A DNA stretch of 64,000 nucleotides. Origin: Hyphomicrobiales bacterium. GTDB taxonomy: Bacteria > Pseudomonadota > Alphaproteobacteria > Rhizobiales > Beijerinckiaceae. The DNA is taken from the NCBI GenBank assembly GCA_017302635.1, contig JAFLCX010000001.1, forward strand, positions 620,001-684,000, in the 5' to 3' direction. The notes below the pieces were generated by a model. It saw nothing but the letters and a program-made list of their open reading frames with translations. It was not told the origin of the DNA and made no database searches. This document shows positions 36,344-44,140 of this stretch, one piece after another (position 1 is the stretch's first letter; the number at the start of each line of letters is the position of its first letter). Made by a program: the position numbers and the translations under genes.

Positions 36344-37678
36344 TCAGGCTGGCGGCAAAGCCTTGCGTGGTAAACGAACTGTTACGAGCAAGCCCCCTTC
36401 CGGCCGGTTGGCGAGGGTTACTCGCCCGCCATGCCCCTCGATCACATCACGGGCGATCGAGAGACCCAGCCCAAATCCACCGGTTTCCCGCGAACGGGAT
36501 ATCTCCAGCCGCGCAAATGGCTCGAACATATCCTCCATCCGGTCTTCCGGAATTCCGGCGCCCGCATCAGCGATTGTCACCACAATCGCTTCCTCTTCCG
36601 CTTCAACGGCGATCTCCGCCCGGCCACCATATTTGACAGCGTTGTCGATCAGATTGCCGAAGGCTCTCCTGAGCGCGATGGGTCGGCCATCCATCACGGC
36701 CGCGCCCGAGGCAACGAGGCTCGCTGCGGCACCCAGATCCTGGGCCTGATCAACCAAGGTCGTCAGCAGGGCCGCGAGATCGAGGGGGCGCAGTTCCTCA
36801 TCCTTCCGGTCGCCGCGCAGATGCGCCAGCGTTTGGTCGAGCATGCGCTCCATGTCGCGGATATCGGCGATGAGTCCCTCGGCCTGAGCGCGATCCGTCA
36901 ACACCTCAGCACGCAGGCGCATGCGGGTCAGCGGCGTTTTGAGGTCGTGAGAGACAGCCGCAAGCGTCTGCGTGCGAGCGGCGACGAGCTTGCGGATTCG
37001 GGCCTGCATTTCGTTGAAAGCCACCGCTAGATCGTGGATTTCCTGAGGCCCGGCTTCAGGCAGTTCGACTCGATCGGTGCCGTGGTAGAGCTGGCGTGCG
37101 GCAGAGGCAAAACGGCGGAGCGGTGTCGTCATCCAGCCGATGACGAGCACCGAAATCATCACCACGCCCAAAGCCATCAGGCTCGTGGATATCCAGGTTC
37201 CATGTGTCGATTGCGGCCGTGCATCGGGCGCGAACAAGGTGATGTTGACCCAGCTTTCATCCGGGAGTCGGAGCGAGATCAGGGCCAGGTGTGGATCGGT
37301 GTCCGTTTTCCGGTTCGCCCCGATGATGATGTCGTCGTCAACGAGTTCCGCCGCCTGTTCGCGCAGCCGCCCGCGCAGGTTCTGCCAACCCTCGGCACCC
37401 GGTCCGCCCGGCCGGGCACGCTCGGAAGCGCTCCAATGCGCTTCCACGGGCCCTCCCGAAAGTTCATGGGCCACGCTTTCGCGCTCGGCCGGAACCACAC
37501 GCATCACGGCGCGGCGAATTGTCAGGAGGCGATCGGCGAGCCTCGCCTCATTGGCGAGGCTCATCTCCTGATCAAGCGCGTGCTGATACGCATAAAGGCT
37601 CGCGACATGCACAATCCCGACCCCGATGAGCATCAGCAGGATCGTGCGGGCGGCCAGAGTATCAAGCCAGCGCATCAT
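36344..37678 (-). CDS. Sensor histidine kinase (HAMP, HisKA, HATPase)
   Basis: The protein has 444 residues. Membrane segments at about 11-31 and 163-182 frame a periplasmic sensor of about 130 residues without obvious metal ligands. A HAMP segment follows, then the phosphoacceptor His244 in AVSHDLKTPLTRMR, the N box NLIDNAVKYGG, and the G boxes DAGAGIPE and GGFGLGLSIA. All catalytic parts are intact. Its start overlaps the response regulator stop by four bases (ATGA). With the pump genes downstream in the same direction, metal or envelope sensing for this pump is inferred. Confidence 0.93.
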   Translation of the reverse strand: MMRWLDTLAARTILLMLIGVGIVHVASLYAYQHALDQEMSLANEARLADRLLTIRRAVMRVVPAERESVAHELSGGPVEAHWSASERARPGGPGAEGWQNLRGRLREQAAELVDDDIIIGANRKTDTDPHLALISLRLPDESWVNITLFAPDARPQSTHGTWISTSLMALGVVMISVLVIGWMTTPLRRFASAARQLYHGTDRVELPEAGPQEIHDLAVAFNEMQARIRKLVAARTQTLAAVSHDLKTPLTRMRLRAEVLTDRAQAEGLIADIRDMERMLDQTLAHLRGDRKDEELRPLDLAALLTTLVDQAQDLGAAASLVASGAAVMDGRPIALRRAFGNLIDNAVKYGGRAEIAVEAEEEAIVVTIADAGAGIPEDRMEDMFEPFARLEISRSRETGGFGLGLSIARDVIEGHGGRVTLANRPEGGLLVTVRLPRKALPPA

Positions 37679-38406
37679 GCCCGCGTCACCCGAGGTACGA
37701 ACATGTAGCCGGCACCCCGGACTGTGCGGATCATCGGTGAACTGGCCTCGCCTGGCTCGATCTTCTTCCGCAGCCGACTGACCTGCACGTCGATCGCGCG
37801 GTCGAACACCGAATCGGGCTGGCTTCGGGCGGCATCGAGCAGGTGGTCGCGCGTCAGGACACGATTGGGCGCTTCCAGAAAAGCCAGCAGCAGGTCGAAT
37901 TCACCGGTCGAGAGATCAACCATCACCCCTGCGGGATTGGTGAGTTCGCGGCGCTCCACCGAGAGAGACCAGCCCTCGAACAAGTAGGCGCGCATCGGCG
38001 CAACGCCGCCCGGAGGCACGGACGCTCCTCCTGTGCGCCTCAGCACGGCGCGAATGCGCGCCAACAACTCACGTGGGTTGAAGGGTTTGGTCACATAGTC
38101 ATCTGCGCCGAGTTCGAGCCCGACAATCCGATCTGTCTCTTCGGTTCGGGCCGTCAGCATGATGACCGGCATTGCGCTTCGCTGGCGCAACTGGCGGCAA
38201 AGATCGAGACCATCCCGGCCGGGTAGCATCAGGTCCAGTATACAAAGATCAGGACGCCGTTGATCGAGGCAGCGCTGCATTTCATCCCCGTCACGTGCCT
38301 TCATGACCGCGAAGCCATTGGCCTCGAGGAATGCCGCAAGCAGTGTGCGGATGTCGCTATCGTCATCAACGACGAGGATCGACGCCACAGGTTTCTCCTG
38401 CTCCAT
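37675..38406 (-). CDS. OmpR-family response regulator
   Basis: The ATG at 38406, with GAGAGGAG upstream, gives 243 residues. The receiver has the acidic pair in LVVDDDSD (11-18), phosphoacceptor Asp58 in CILDLMLPG, and the conserved lysine in VTKPFNPRELL. The C-terminal winged helix is clear (VDLSTGEFDLLLAFLE, RAIDVQVSRLRKKIE, IRTVRGAGYMF). It is the first gene of the kinase-adaptor-pump set and probably activates it. A decayed recombinase gene lies immediately upstream. Confidence 0.95.
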   Translation of the reverse strand: MEQEKPVASILVVDDDSDIRTLLAAFLEANGFAVMKARDGDEMQRCLDQRRPDLCILDLMLPGRDGLDLCRQLRQRSAMPVIMLTARTEETDRIVGLELGADDYVTKPFNPRELLARIRAVLRRTGGASVPPGGVAPMRAYLFEGWSLSVERRELTNPAGVMVDLSTGEFDLLLAFLEAPNRVLTRDHLLDAARSQPDSVFDRAIDVQVSRLRKKIEPGEASSPMIRTVRGAGYMFVPRVTRA

Positions 38407-38500
38407 GGTCGTCGAACTCCTCTCCAGAACGATCACCTTGTTTTGGCAGATGCCGCGGGTCTGCGGCAAGAGCGAGACCAATCCGGATTGCAGTCAGATA

Positions 38501-38896
38501 TTATGCATTGAAGGATGCGGTTTCTCGCTCGATCTCGACGTCTTCGGCGAGCATGAAAGCATGCTCGGCATCAACGCCGAGGCAGCGGACCTTTGTCTCG
38601 GTCTTGGTACGACCCCACGGGATTTGCACGGCGCGCAGATTGCCCGTCTGCTTTTAATTGAGGGATGCCTTCGTTCGGCGCAAAGAATGTGCGCCGTCAT
38701 CCTGCGGGCGTAGGCCAACGGCTGCGCCCCATTCATCCACGAGCTTCCCATATTGTGGCGTGCTGAGGGGCCCGCATGAATCGCCACGGCTGGGAAAGAC
38801 CAACTCATCGAGCGGACCGCTCGTCCGTGCGAGCCATAGCACGCAAGCGGCGATAGACGATCTTGTTGGCACTGCCAGAAAAAATCCGCTTTGCAC
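38501..38896 (-). pseudogene. Decayed tyrosine recombinase (phage-type integrase), C-terminal part
   Basis: One continuous frame matches the catalytic half of a tyrosine recombinase: FPSRGDSCGPLSTPQYGKLV, then EWGAAVGL, GAHSLRRTKASLN, a TAA stop (38654-38656), and after the stop in the same frame KQTGNLRAVQIPWGRTKTET and KVRCLGVDAEHAFMLAEDVE. The stop lies where related proteins have Tyr (LIYKQTGN). The second active-site His (GH in LLGHTK) is Arg here. The catalytic tyrosine (VRYLG) is Cys. The N-terminal domain is absent. The gene is therefore dead three times over. It fits an old integration next to the metal-resistance locus. Confidence 0.85.
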
Positions 38897-38920
38897 CCAC
38901 TGACCAATATCGGGGCGGGG

Positions 38921-38953
38921 GCTGTCAGAAACTATCGTGGTTTGTCTGACAGC
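38921..38953. repeat. Inverted repeat between the recombinase remnant and the autotransporter
   Basis: GCTGTCAGA (38921-38929) and TCTGACAGC (38945-38953) are perfect nine-base inverted repeats around a 15-base loop. ACCTTTT follows on the plus strand. It could end transcription or be a recombination site of the lost element; the autotransporter stop lies about 40 bases beyond. Confidence 0.6.
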
Positions 38954-38992
38954 ACCTTTTCGAGGCTAATTCGATTGGTCTGACGGTTACGC

Positions 38993-41566
38993 TCAGAACG
39001 CCCACTTGATATTGCCGGTTCCACTGATGGAGCGCGAGCGGCTGCCAACTTCAACATCGGCGCGCGTGCCCACGGAGATCATGGAGGTCAAGCTCACTTC
39101 ACCGCTTGCGGTCAGCAGCGCGACGTTCCGATCTGGCCGCGTACCGATGACCGTGAATTGCGACCCCGAAAGACCAACGAGCTGTCCTGTCACGTTCGCG
39201 TCACGCTGGTTGTAATGGCCCCAACCCGCGCGGACGAAGAAAGTCGCCGGCAGGTTGCCGATCCGACCGATCGTCTCGAGTTTGAGGCCGAGTTCGGTGC
39301 GCGCGGTGACATTCGTCTTCGCCGAAACCGCCAAGCCAGCCGCAGCGCCCGTGGCTTCATTGCGCTCGGTGAAGGCACTGTTGCGGATGCTGGACCCCTG
39401 AACTGCGGCGAAAGGCGAGGCCGTGATACCGCTGATATCCGCCAGCGCCCATGACGCCTCGAAGCGGCCGGAGAAGCCCTGCAAATCATATTCGCTGGTG
39501 ACTTTCGAAAGACCCAGCACCGGGATAGAGCGCGACCCCTCGGCCCGGCCGGTCAGCCAGGTGCCGCCGGCAGCGAGGGAAAGCGCACCGAGTTTGGTCG
39601 AGCCATAAAGACCGAGTTGCAGCTGGCTGCTCTTGACCGTGCCGAGCCCCTGCGAGCTGGAGGTCGAACCGATGACCCCGGACACCGCGAGGCCGACAAT
39701 CGTCTCAGGCGCGACCCGGAGGTCGACGCCGGCGCTCAAACCGCCGAAACCACTCGTCTGACGCGGGGAGCCAAACTTGGCCTCGCCGTCAACACGGCCG
39801 GCGCCGCCGAGCATCGAAGCCCAGACGTTGTATTGCGGTGCGGGGCGGAAGCTCGAGAGAGACACGCTCTCGAAGCCGAATGCCCTGCTGATCGCCTGCT
39901 GAGCAGGATCGGACGAGGCGGCGTCCGCTACCGGCAGAAAGGACCGGACGACGCCACCGGACGGCGCGGTGCGCCCGGCGGCAACGGGATTGAAGATCGC
40001 CCCGAGGAACGAGTTGCTCGCCTGCTGCGGAATGGCCGACGCATTGGCATGAGCCGCACCCGAAAGTTGGTCGAGGCCGGCAAGGATGCCCGCGCGGTTC
40101 TGATTGTAGAGGTTGAAGAAGGCGTCGACATTGGCACCAGCTGCCACAGCCCGGTCAAGCGCACTGGCGACGTTGAACTGATTGCTGCTGGCCTGCTGCG
40201 AAGACGCGAAGGGTTGCTGCGTGGTTACCACTGTTGTGAGCTGAGAGGGTGTCAGCGTCAGCCGCGCTTCCGTGCTTGTGTAGCTCACCGCTGTCGTCAC
40301 GCCATCGCCGAACGAGCCCTGCTCGGCCTTGGTGCCGAAAGTGCCGGTGATGCTGCCTGCCCGAAGGAAGGTGTAGGGCGTGTTGAAGGTGTAGCTGCCG
40401 CCGAGCGCCGCGAAGCGCACCGTGCCGGCCAGCGTCGCTGCGCCCGTCACGTTGATGCGGTCGATCGTGGAGCCCTGAACCTCGATTAGCGTGGTCGAAC
40501 CGGCATTCAGCGTGAGCGCGCCGGTGATGGTCAATGTGCCGATGCTGTTGCCCGGTGAAAGTGTGCCGCCGCTATTGATGGTGGTAACGGGCAATGTGCC
40601 TGTGCCGCCGATGGTGCCACCATTGTTCACCGTCACGCCGGATGAGGTCCCAATCGAGCCGTTGACCAGCAACGCGCCGCCATTGACCGTGGTGGTGCCG
40701 GTGTAGGCGTTGGTGCCGGTCAGCGTCAGCGTGCCGGTGCCGGTCTTGGCGAGATTGCCGGCTTGTGTGGCAGTGGCAAAACGACCGAGGTTCTGGATTA
40801 CGCCGGAATAGGTGGTGGACTTGTTGTTCGACCCGATCGTCAGCGTCTTGCGGCCAATGGCGACCGTGCCCGCCCCTTCGAGCGAGCCGATGGTGACGCC
40901 CGTGCCGCCGTAGTTGTCGATGTACAGCAGGCCGTTCGTTCCGATGATATGGGTCGAGGTGCCGCCATTCGAATTGCCGTCGAAGCCCGTGCCCGCGCCG
41001 CCAAAGCCTCCACCATTTGTCGTGATGATGCTGGCGCCTGCCGTGCTGTTCTGCGAGAACCTCAGGCCAGCATTGACGGTGAACGACGACGCGTCGGCCG
41101 ACGATGTGTTGATAAACTGTAATTGGGAACTGTTGACGACGAATGTCTGGTTGGCACCGTTGACGATGCCGGCTCCGAAAAAGCCGTGGCCTAGATTGAC
41201 GTTGAAGTTGAACGTGTAGGCGGGCGCGCCGGCGCTGAACGTGAAGCCTCCGACTTCGAAATTAGTCGTGACAGAGAGCGACCGGGTGTTCGATGCGCCG
41301 AACGTAGCGACGCCGGAGGTGTTCGGGACCTGGCCATTGGTCCAGTTAGCCGCGTTGCGATACACATTGTCGGCGGGCGTGCCCGACCAGGTGGAATTCA
41401 CCGCCTGTGCATTCGCATCAATGGGCACCAGCAGCAACGCCACGAGCACGCCGCCTGCCAGCGCCGTGCTGGCGAAGAGACGGGCGTGGAACCGTTGACC
41501 GAGTGAAGGCAGAGAGACCGTGGAAGCGAGCATGCGCGTCTCGGAACCGGAATTCTCAGAACGCAT
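38993..41566 (-). CDS. Autotransporter with beta-strand repeat passenger
   Basis: The ATG at 41566, six bases after GGGGG, gives 857 residues; in-frame GTG and ATG codons 6-15 bases upstream are possible. An extended signal peptide ends near PIDANAQA. The passenger has glycine/threonine/asparagine-rich beta-helix sequence with a PATR-type repeat (NLAKTGTGTLTLTGTNAYTG, then TTVNGGALLVNGSI). From about residue 575 the C-terminal autotransporter barrel begins (YNVWASMLGGAGRVDGE) and ends in the terminal aromatic IKWAF required for outer-membrane assembly. It is predicted to be a surface adhesin; no protease or esterase motif is seen. It is flanked on both sides by mobile-element debris. Confidence 0.92.
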   Translation of the reverse strand: MRSENSGSETRMLASTVSLPSLGQRFHARLFASTALAGGVLVALLLVPIDANAQAVNSTWSGTPADNVYRNAANWTNGQVPNTSGVATFGASNTRSLSVTTNFEVGGFTFSAGAPAYTFNFNVNLGHGFFGAGIVNGANQTFVVNSSQLQFINTSSADASSFTVNAGLRFSQNSTAGASIITTNGGGFGGAGTGFDGNSNGGTSTHIIGTNGLLYIDNYGGTGVTIGSLEGAGTVAIGRKTLTIGSNNKSTTYSGVIQNLGRFATATQAGNLAKTGTGTLTLTGTNAYTGTTTVNGGALLVNGSIGTSSGVTVNNGGTIGGTGTLPVTTINSGGTLSPGNSIGTLTITGALTLNAGSTTLIEVQGSTIDRINVTGAATLAGTVRFAALGGSYTFNTPYTFLRAGSITGTFGTKAEQGSFGDGVTTAVSYTSTEARLTLTPSQLTTVVTTQQPFASSQQASSNQFNVASALDRAVAAGANVDAFFNLYNQNRAGILAGLDQLSGAAHANASAIPQQASNSFLGAIFNPVAAGRTAPSGGVVRSFLPVADAASSDPAQQAISRAFGFESVSLSSFRPAPQYNVWASMLGGAGRVDGEAKFGSPRQTSGFGGLSAGVDLRVAPETIVGLAVSGVIGSTSSSQGLGTVKSSQLQLGLYGSTKLGALSLAAGGTWLTGRAEGSRSIPVLGLSKVTSEYDLQGFSGRFEASWALADISGITASPFAAVQGSSIRNSAFTERNEATGAAAGLAVSAKTNVTARTELGLKLETIGRIGNLPATFFVRAGWGHYNQRDANVTGQLVGLSGSQFTVIGTRPDRNVALLTASGEVSLTSMISVGTRADVEVGSRSRSISGTGNIKWAF

Positions 41567-41759
41567 GCACATCCCCCACACTGCCGGAACCCCGGTCGAA
41601 ACACATCGTAAGGTGTGTGTTCGGATTTTAACTTTGTGTCAACACTCTTGGCGCTAGCGCGCTGTTTCTCTCGAAGTTTTCGGCTCAGGTTGTGTTGTTT
41701 TTTTCAACAGACGGCCCTGTCAGACTGAGACCGGCTGGACGTTGCCCCTCTGACCTACG

Positions 41760-42010
41760 AAATCTGACGCGCGACCTGTTCGTCGGCCAACCGGAGCTGG
41801 AAAATTTCGGGATTGGGGCGCATGCCGGCGGAGGCGCCGGAGAGCCTTTGATCAGCGCGATCAGGGTTTGTTGCCGATGGCGTTGCGCGGCCGGAGTTCG
41901 TTCTGACAGGCCCAGCGATCGAGATCGCAGCTGACGAACTCGGCGCGTTGGTCGACTCGGATTGTCAACGGACAGCCGACCGCCGCGCAGACTCCTTCAA
42001 GGGTCAGCAC
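41760..42010 (-). pseudogene. Internally deleted IS3-family transposase remnant
   Basis: A minus-strand frame gives GCPLTIRVDQRAEFVSCDLD followed by RWACQ, matching the integrase-core strand with the second catalytic aspartate of IS3-type OrfB (RVDNGSEFVSRDLD). It then jumps directly to NELRPRNAIGNK, which in intact copies lies about 50 residues further on. After a frameshift near 41862 the C-terminal tail continues as LIALIKGSPAPPP and KFSSSGWPTN. The first and third catalytic residues are lost. No intact ends or target duplication could be seen. Confidence 0.8.
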
Positions 42011-42511
42011 CATCGGCAAGATACATATTCGCCGCCTGCTGCTTGACGCACCGCTCTTCAGCGCTCGCAACCCGGGCTGGCACGACTGAATCGAAGATCC
42101 GGCCCGGCCCGGTATTCTTCATCCCGAGATCGGCGCGTCCCGTCTCGTCACCGTGGAGGCGGACCACGCCCGATGGCGACCACCCGCAAGAAATGCCTTT
42201 TTCAACCGGAAATGCGACCGCGTTCTCTGTTCCCCTGACGGCATTTCCCTGTTACGTGCACAGGAAATAACCTGTTTCCAGAGTGGAGACTCTTGCGCAC
42301 ACAACACACTGATATGGCGAGCTTCTTTTCCAGATTCCGCGTCGAAATTCTGAGCATTTTCCTGTTTCCAGGCGCAGACATGGAAATCACACGCAGAGCG
42401 GATGGATCCGCGCTGCTTTCTCAACCACCCCCCAGACCAGAATGTCTCCAACACCTTTATCGTGCTCCATGCCCCAAGGGGCGGACCATCTCGTGAGAAA
42501 CCAGTATCCCT
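42011..42511. other. Non-coding stretch with short repeats upstream of the ABC-F gene
   Basis: No gene is supported here. An 11-base direct repeat CCTGTTTCCAG occurs at 42271-42281 and 42361-42371, and similar words (TTTCCCTGTT at 42244-42253, CAGGAAAT at 42261-42268) surround it. The stretch looks like non-coding mobile-element flank or a dispersed repeat rather than a promoter alone. The ABC-F start at 42512 has no obvious ribosome binding site. Confidence 0.5.
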
Positions 42512-44134
42512 ATGATTCGCCTTGAGAATATCTCCAAACAGAACAGCAGCCAGCTTCTCTTCGTGGAAGCATCAGCAGCGCTTTTCAGGGGCGAGAAGGT
42601 TGGGCTCGTTGGCCCGAACGGAGCTGGAAAAACCACGCTTTTCCGCATGATCACGGGCGAGGAACAGCCCGATGAAGGCCAGGTTTCGGTCGATCGCGGC
42701 ATCACCATCGGTTACTTCAGCCAGGACGTCGGCGAAATGGGCGGCCGCTCCGCGGTCGCTGAGGTGATGGACGGCGTGGGCCCCGTGAGTGCGGTTGCGG
42801 CTGAGCTCAAATCCCTCGAAGCCGCCATGATGGACCCCGACCGCGCTGGCGAGATGGACGACATCATCGCGCGTTACGGCGAGGTGCAGGCCCGCTTCGA
42901 GGAGCTGGACGGCTATGCACTCGATGGCCGGGCGCGTGAGGTTCTCGACGGTCTCGGCTTCACCCAGGAGATGATGGACGGCGATGTCGGCAAGCTTTCC
43001 GGCGGCTGGAAGATGCGCGTGGCTCTCGCCCGCATCCTGCTGATGCGCCCTGATGCGATGCTGCTCGACGAACCCTCGAACCATCTTGATCTTGAAAGCC
43101 TGATCTGGCTCGAAGAGTTCCTCAAGGGCTATGAGGGCGCGCTGATGATGACGTCGCATGATCGCGAGTTCATGAACCGCATCGTCACCAAGATTGTCGA
43201 GATCGATGGCGGGAGTCTGACAACCTATTCCGGCAATTATGAATTCTATGCCGCCCAGCGCGCGCTGAACGAGAAACACCAGCAAGCGCAATTCGAGCGC
43301 CAGCAGGCCATGCTCGCAAAGGAAATCAACTTCATCGAACGTTTCAAGGCCCGCGCGAGCCATGCAGCGCAGGTGCAGAGCCGCGTGAAAAAGCTCGACA
43401 AGATCGAGCGGGTTGAGCCGCCCAAACGTCGCCAGACGGTATTGTTCGAGTTTCTGCCCGCGCCGCGCTCGGGCGATGACGTGATCAGCGTGAAAAACGT
43501 GCACAAGGGCTACGGCTCGCGCGTAATTTATGAGGGCTTCGATTTCCATGTGCGCCGCAAGGAGCGCTGGTGCGTGATGGGGATCAATGGCGCGGGGAAA
43601 TCCACATTGCTGAAGCTCGTGGCCGGTGCGGCGAAACCGGATCAGGGCTCAGTCGCAATCGGCGTCGGCGTCAAGATGGGCTACTTTGCCCAGCATGCAA
43701 TGGAAGTGCTGGAAGGCGATCTCACGGTGTTCGAGATGCTCGAACACACTTTCCCGCAAGCCGGGCAAGGCTCGCTCCGGGCGCTGGCGGGGTGCTTTGG
43801 CTTCTCGGGCGATGATGTCGAAAAGCGCTGCCGCGTGCTCTCAGGCGGCGAGAAGGCGAGGCTCGCTATGGCCCTGATGCTCTATGATCCGCCGAACCTG
43901 CTGGTGCTCGACGAGCCGACCAACCATCTCGATATGGCGACGAAAGAGATGCTGATCGCGGCCCTCGCGCAGTTCGAAGGCACGATGCTATTCGTGAGCC
44001 ATGACCGGCATTTTCTCGCCGCACTCTCCAATCGCGTGCTGGAACTCACGCCAGATGGCATCCACCGCTACGAGGGTGGCTACACCGAATATGTGGCGCG
44101 CACCGGACACGAGGCGCCGGGGCTGCGGAGTTGA
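42512..44134 (+). CDS. ABC-F family ATPase (translation factor, YbiT/EttA-like)
   Basis: The protein has 540 residues and two ABC domains with no membrane part. Domain one has Walker A GPNGAGKTT (34-42), the signature LSGGWKMRVALAR and Walker B AMLLDEPSNHLD. Domain two has GINGAGKST, LSGGEKARLAMAL and LLVLDEPTNHLD. The linker between them (about 245-310, QQAMLAKEINFIERFKAR) is the charged helical hairpin that ABC-F proteins insert into the ribosomal E site. Such proteins relieve stalled ribosomes or tune translation; some give antibiotic resistance, but the general wording here is of a housekeeping type. It stands convergent to edd with six bases between. Confidence 0.93.
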   Translation: MIRLENISKQNSSQLLFVEASAALFRGEKVGLVGPNGAGKTTLFRMITGEEQPDEGQVSVDRGITIGYFSQDVGEMGGRSAVAEVMDGVGPVSAVAAELKSLEAAMMDPDRAGEMDDIIARYGEVQARFEELDGYALDGRAREVLDGLGFTQEMMDGDVGKLSGGWKMRVALARILLMRPDAMLLDEPSNHLDLESLIWLEEFLKGYEGALMMTSHDREFMNRIVTKIVEIDGGSLTTYSGNYEFYAAQRALNEKHQQAQFERQQAMLAKEINFIERFKARASHAAQVQSRVKKLDKIERVEPPKRRQTVLFEFLPAPRSGDDVISVKNVHKGYGSRVIYEGFDFHVRRKERWCVMGINGAGKSTLLKLVAGAAKPDQGSVAIGVGVKMGYFAQHAMEVLEGDLTVFEMLEHTFPQAGQGSLRALAGCFGFSGDDVEKRCRVLSGGEKARLAMALMLYDPPNLLVLDEPTNHLDMATKEMLIAALAQFEGTMLFVSHDRHFLAALSNRVLELTPDGIHRYEGGYTEYVARTGHEAPGLRS

Positions 44135-44140
44135 GGTCTT

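Noticed and set aside
39617..40489. A 290-codon plus-strand frame opposite the autotransporter
   Set aside because: Mirror of glycine/threonine/alanine repeats; arginine-rich and without domain signs.
42119..42454. A 111-codon minus-strand frame in the repeat stretch before the ABC-F gene
   Set aside because: It consists largely of the short repeats, has no ribosome binding site and matches no family.
42471..42482. GCCCC-AA-GGGGC as an operator or terminator before the ABC-F gene
   Set aside because: A two-base loop is not a usable hairpin, and there is no T run; likely chance in GC-rich sequence.
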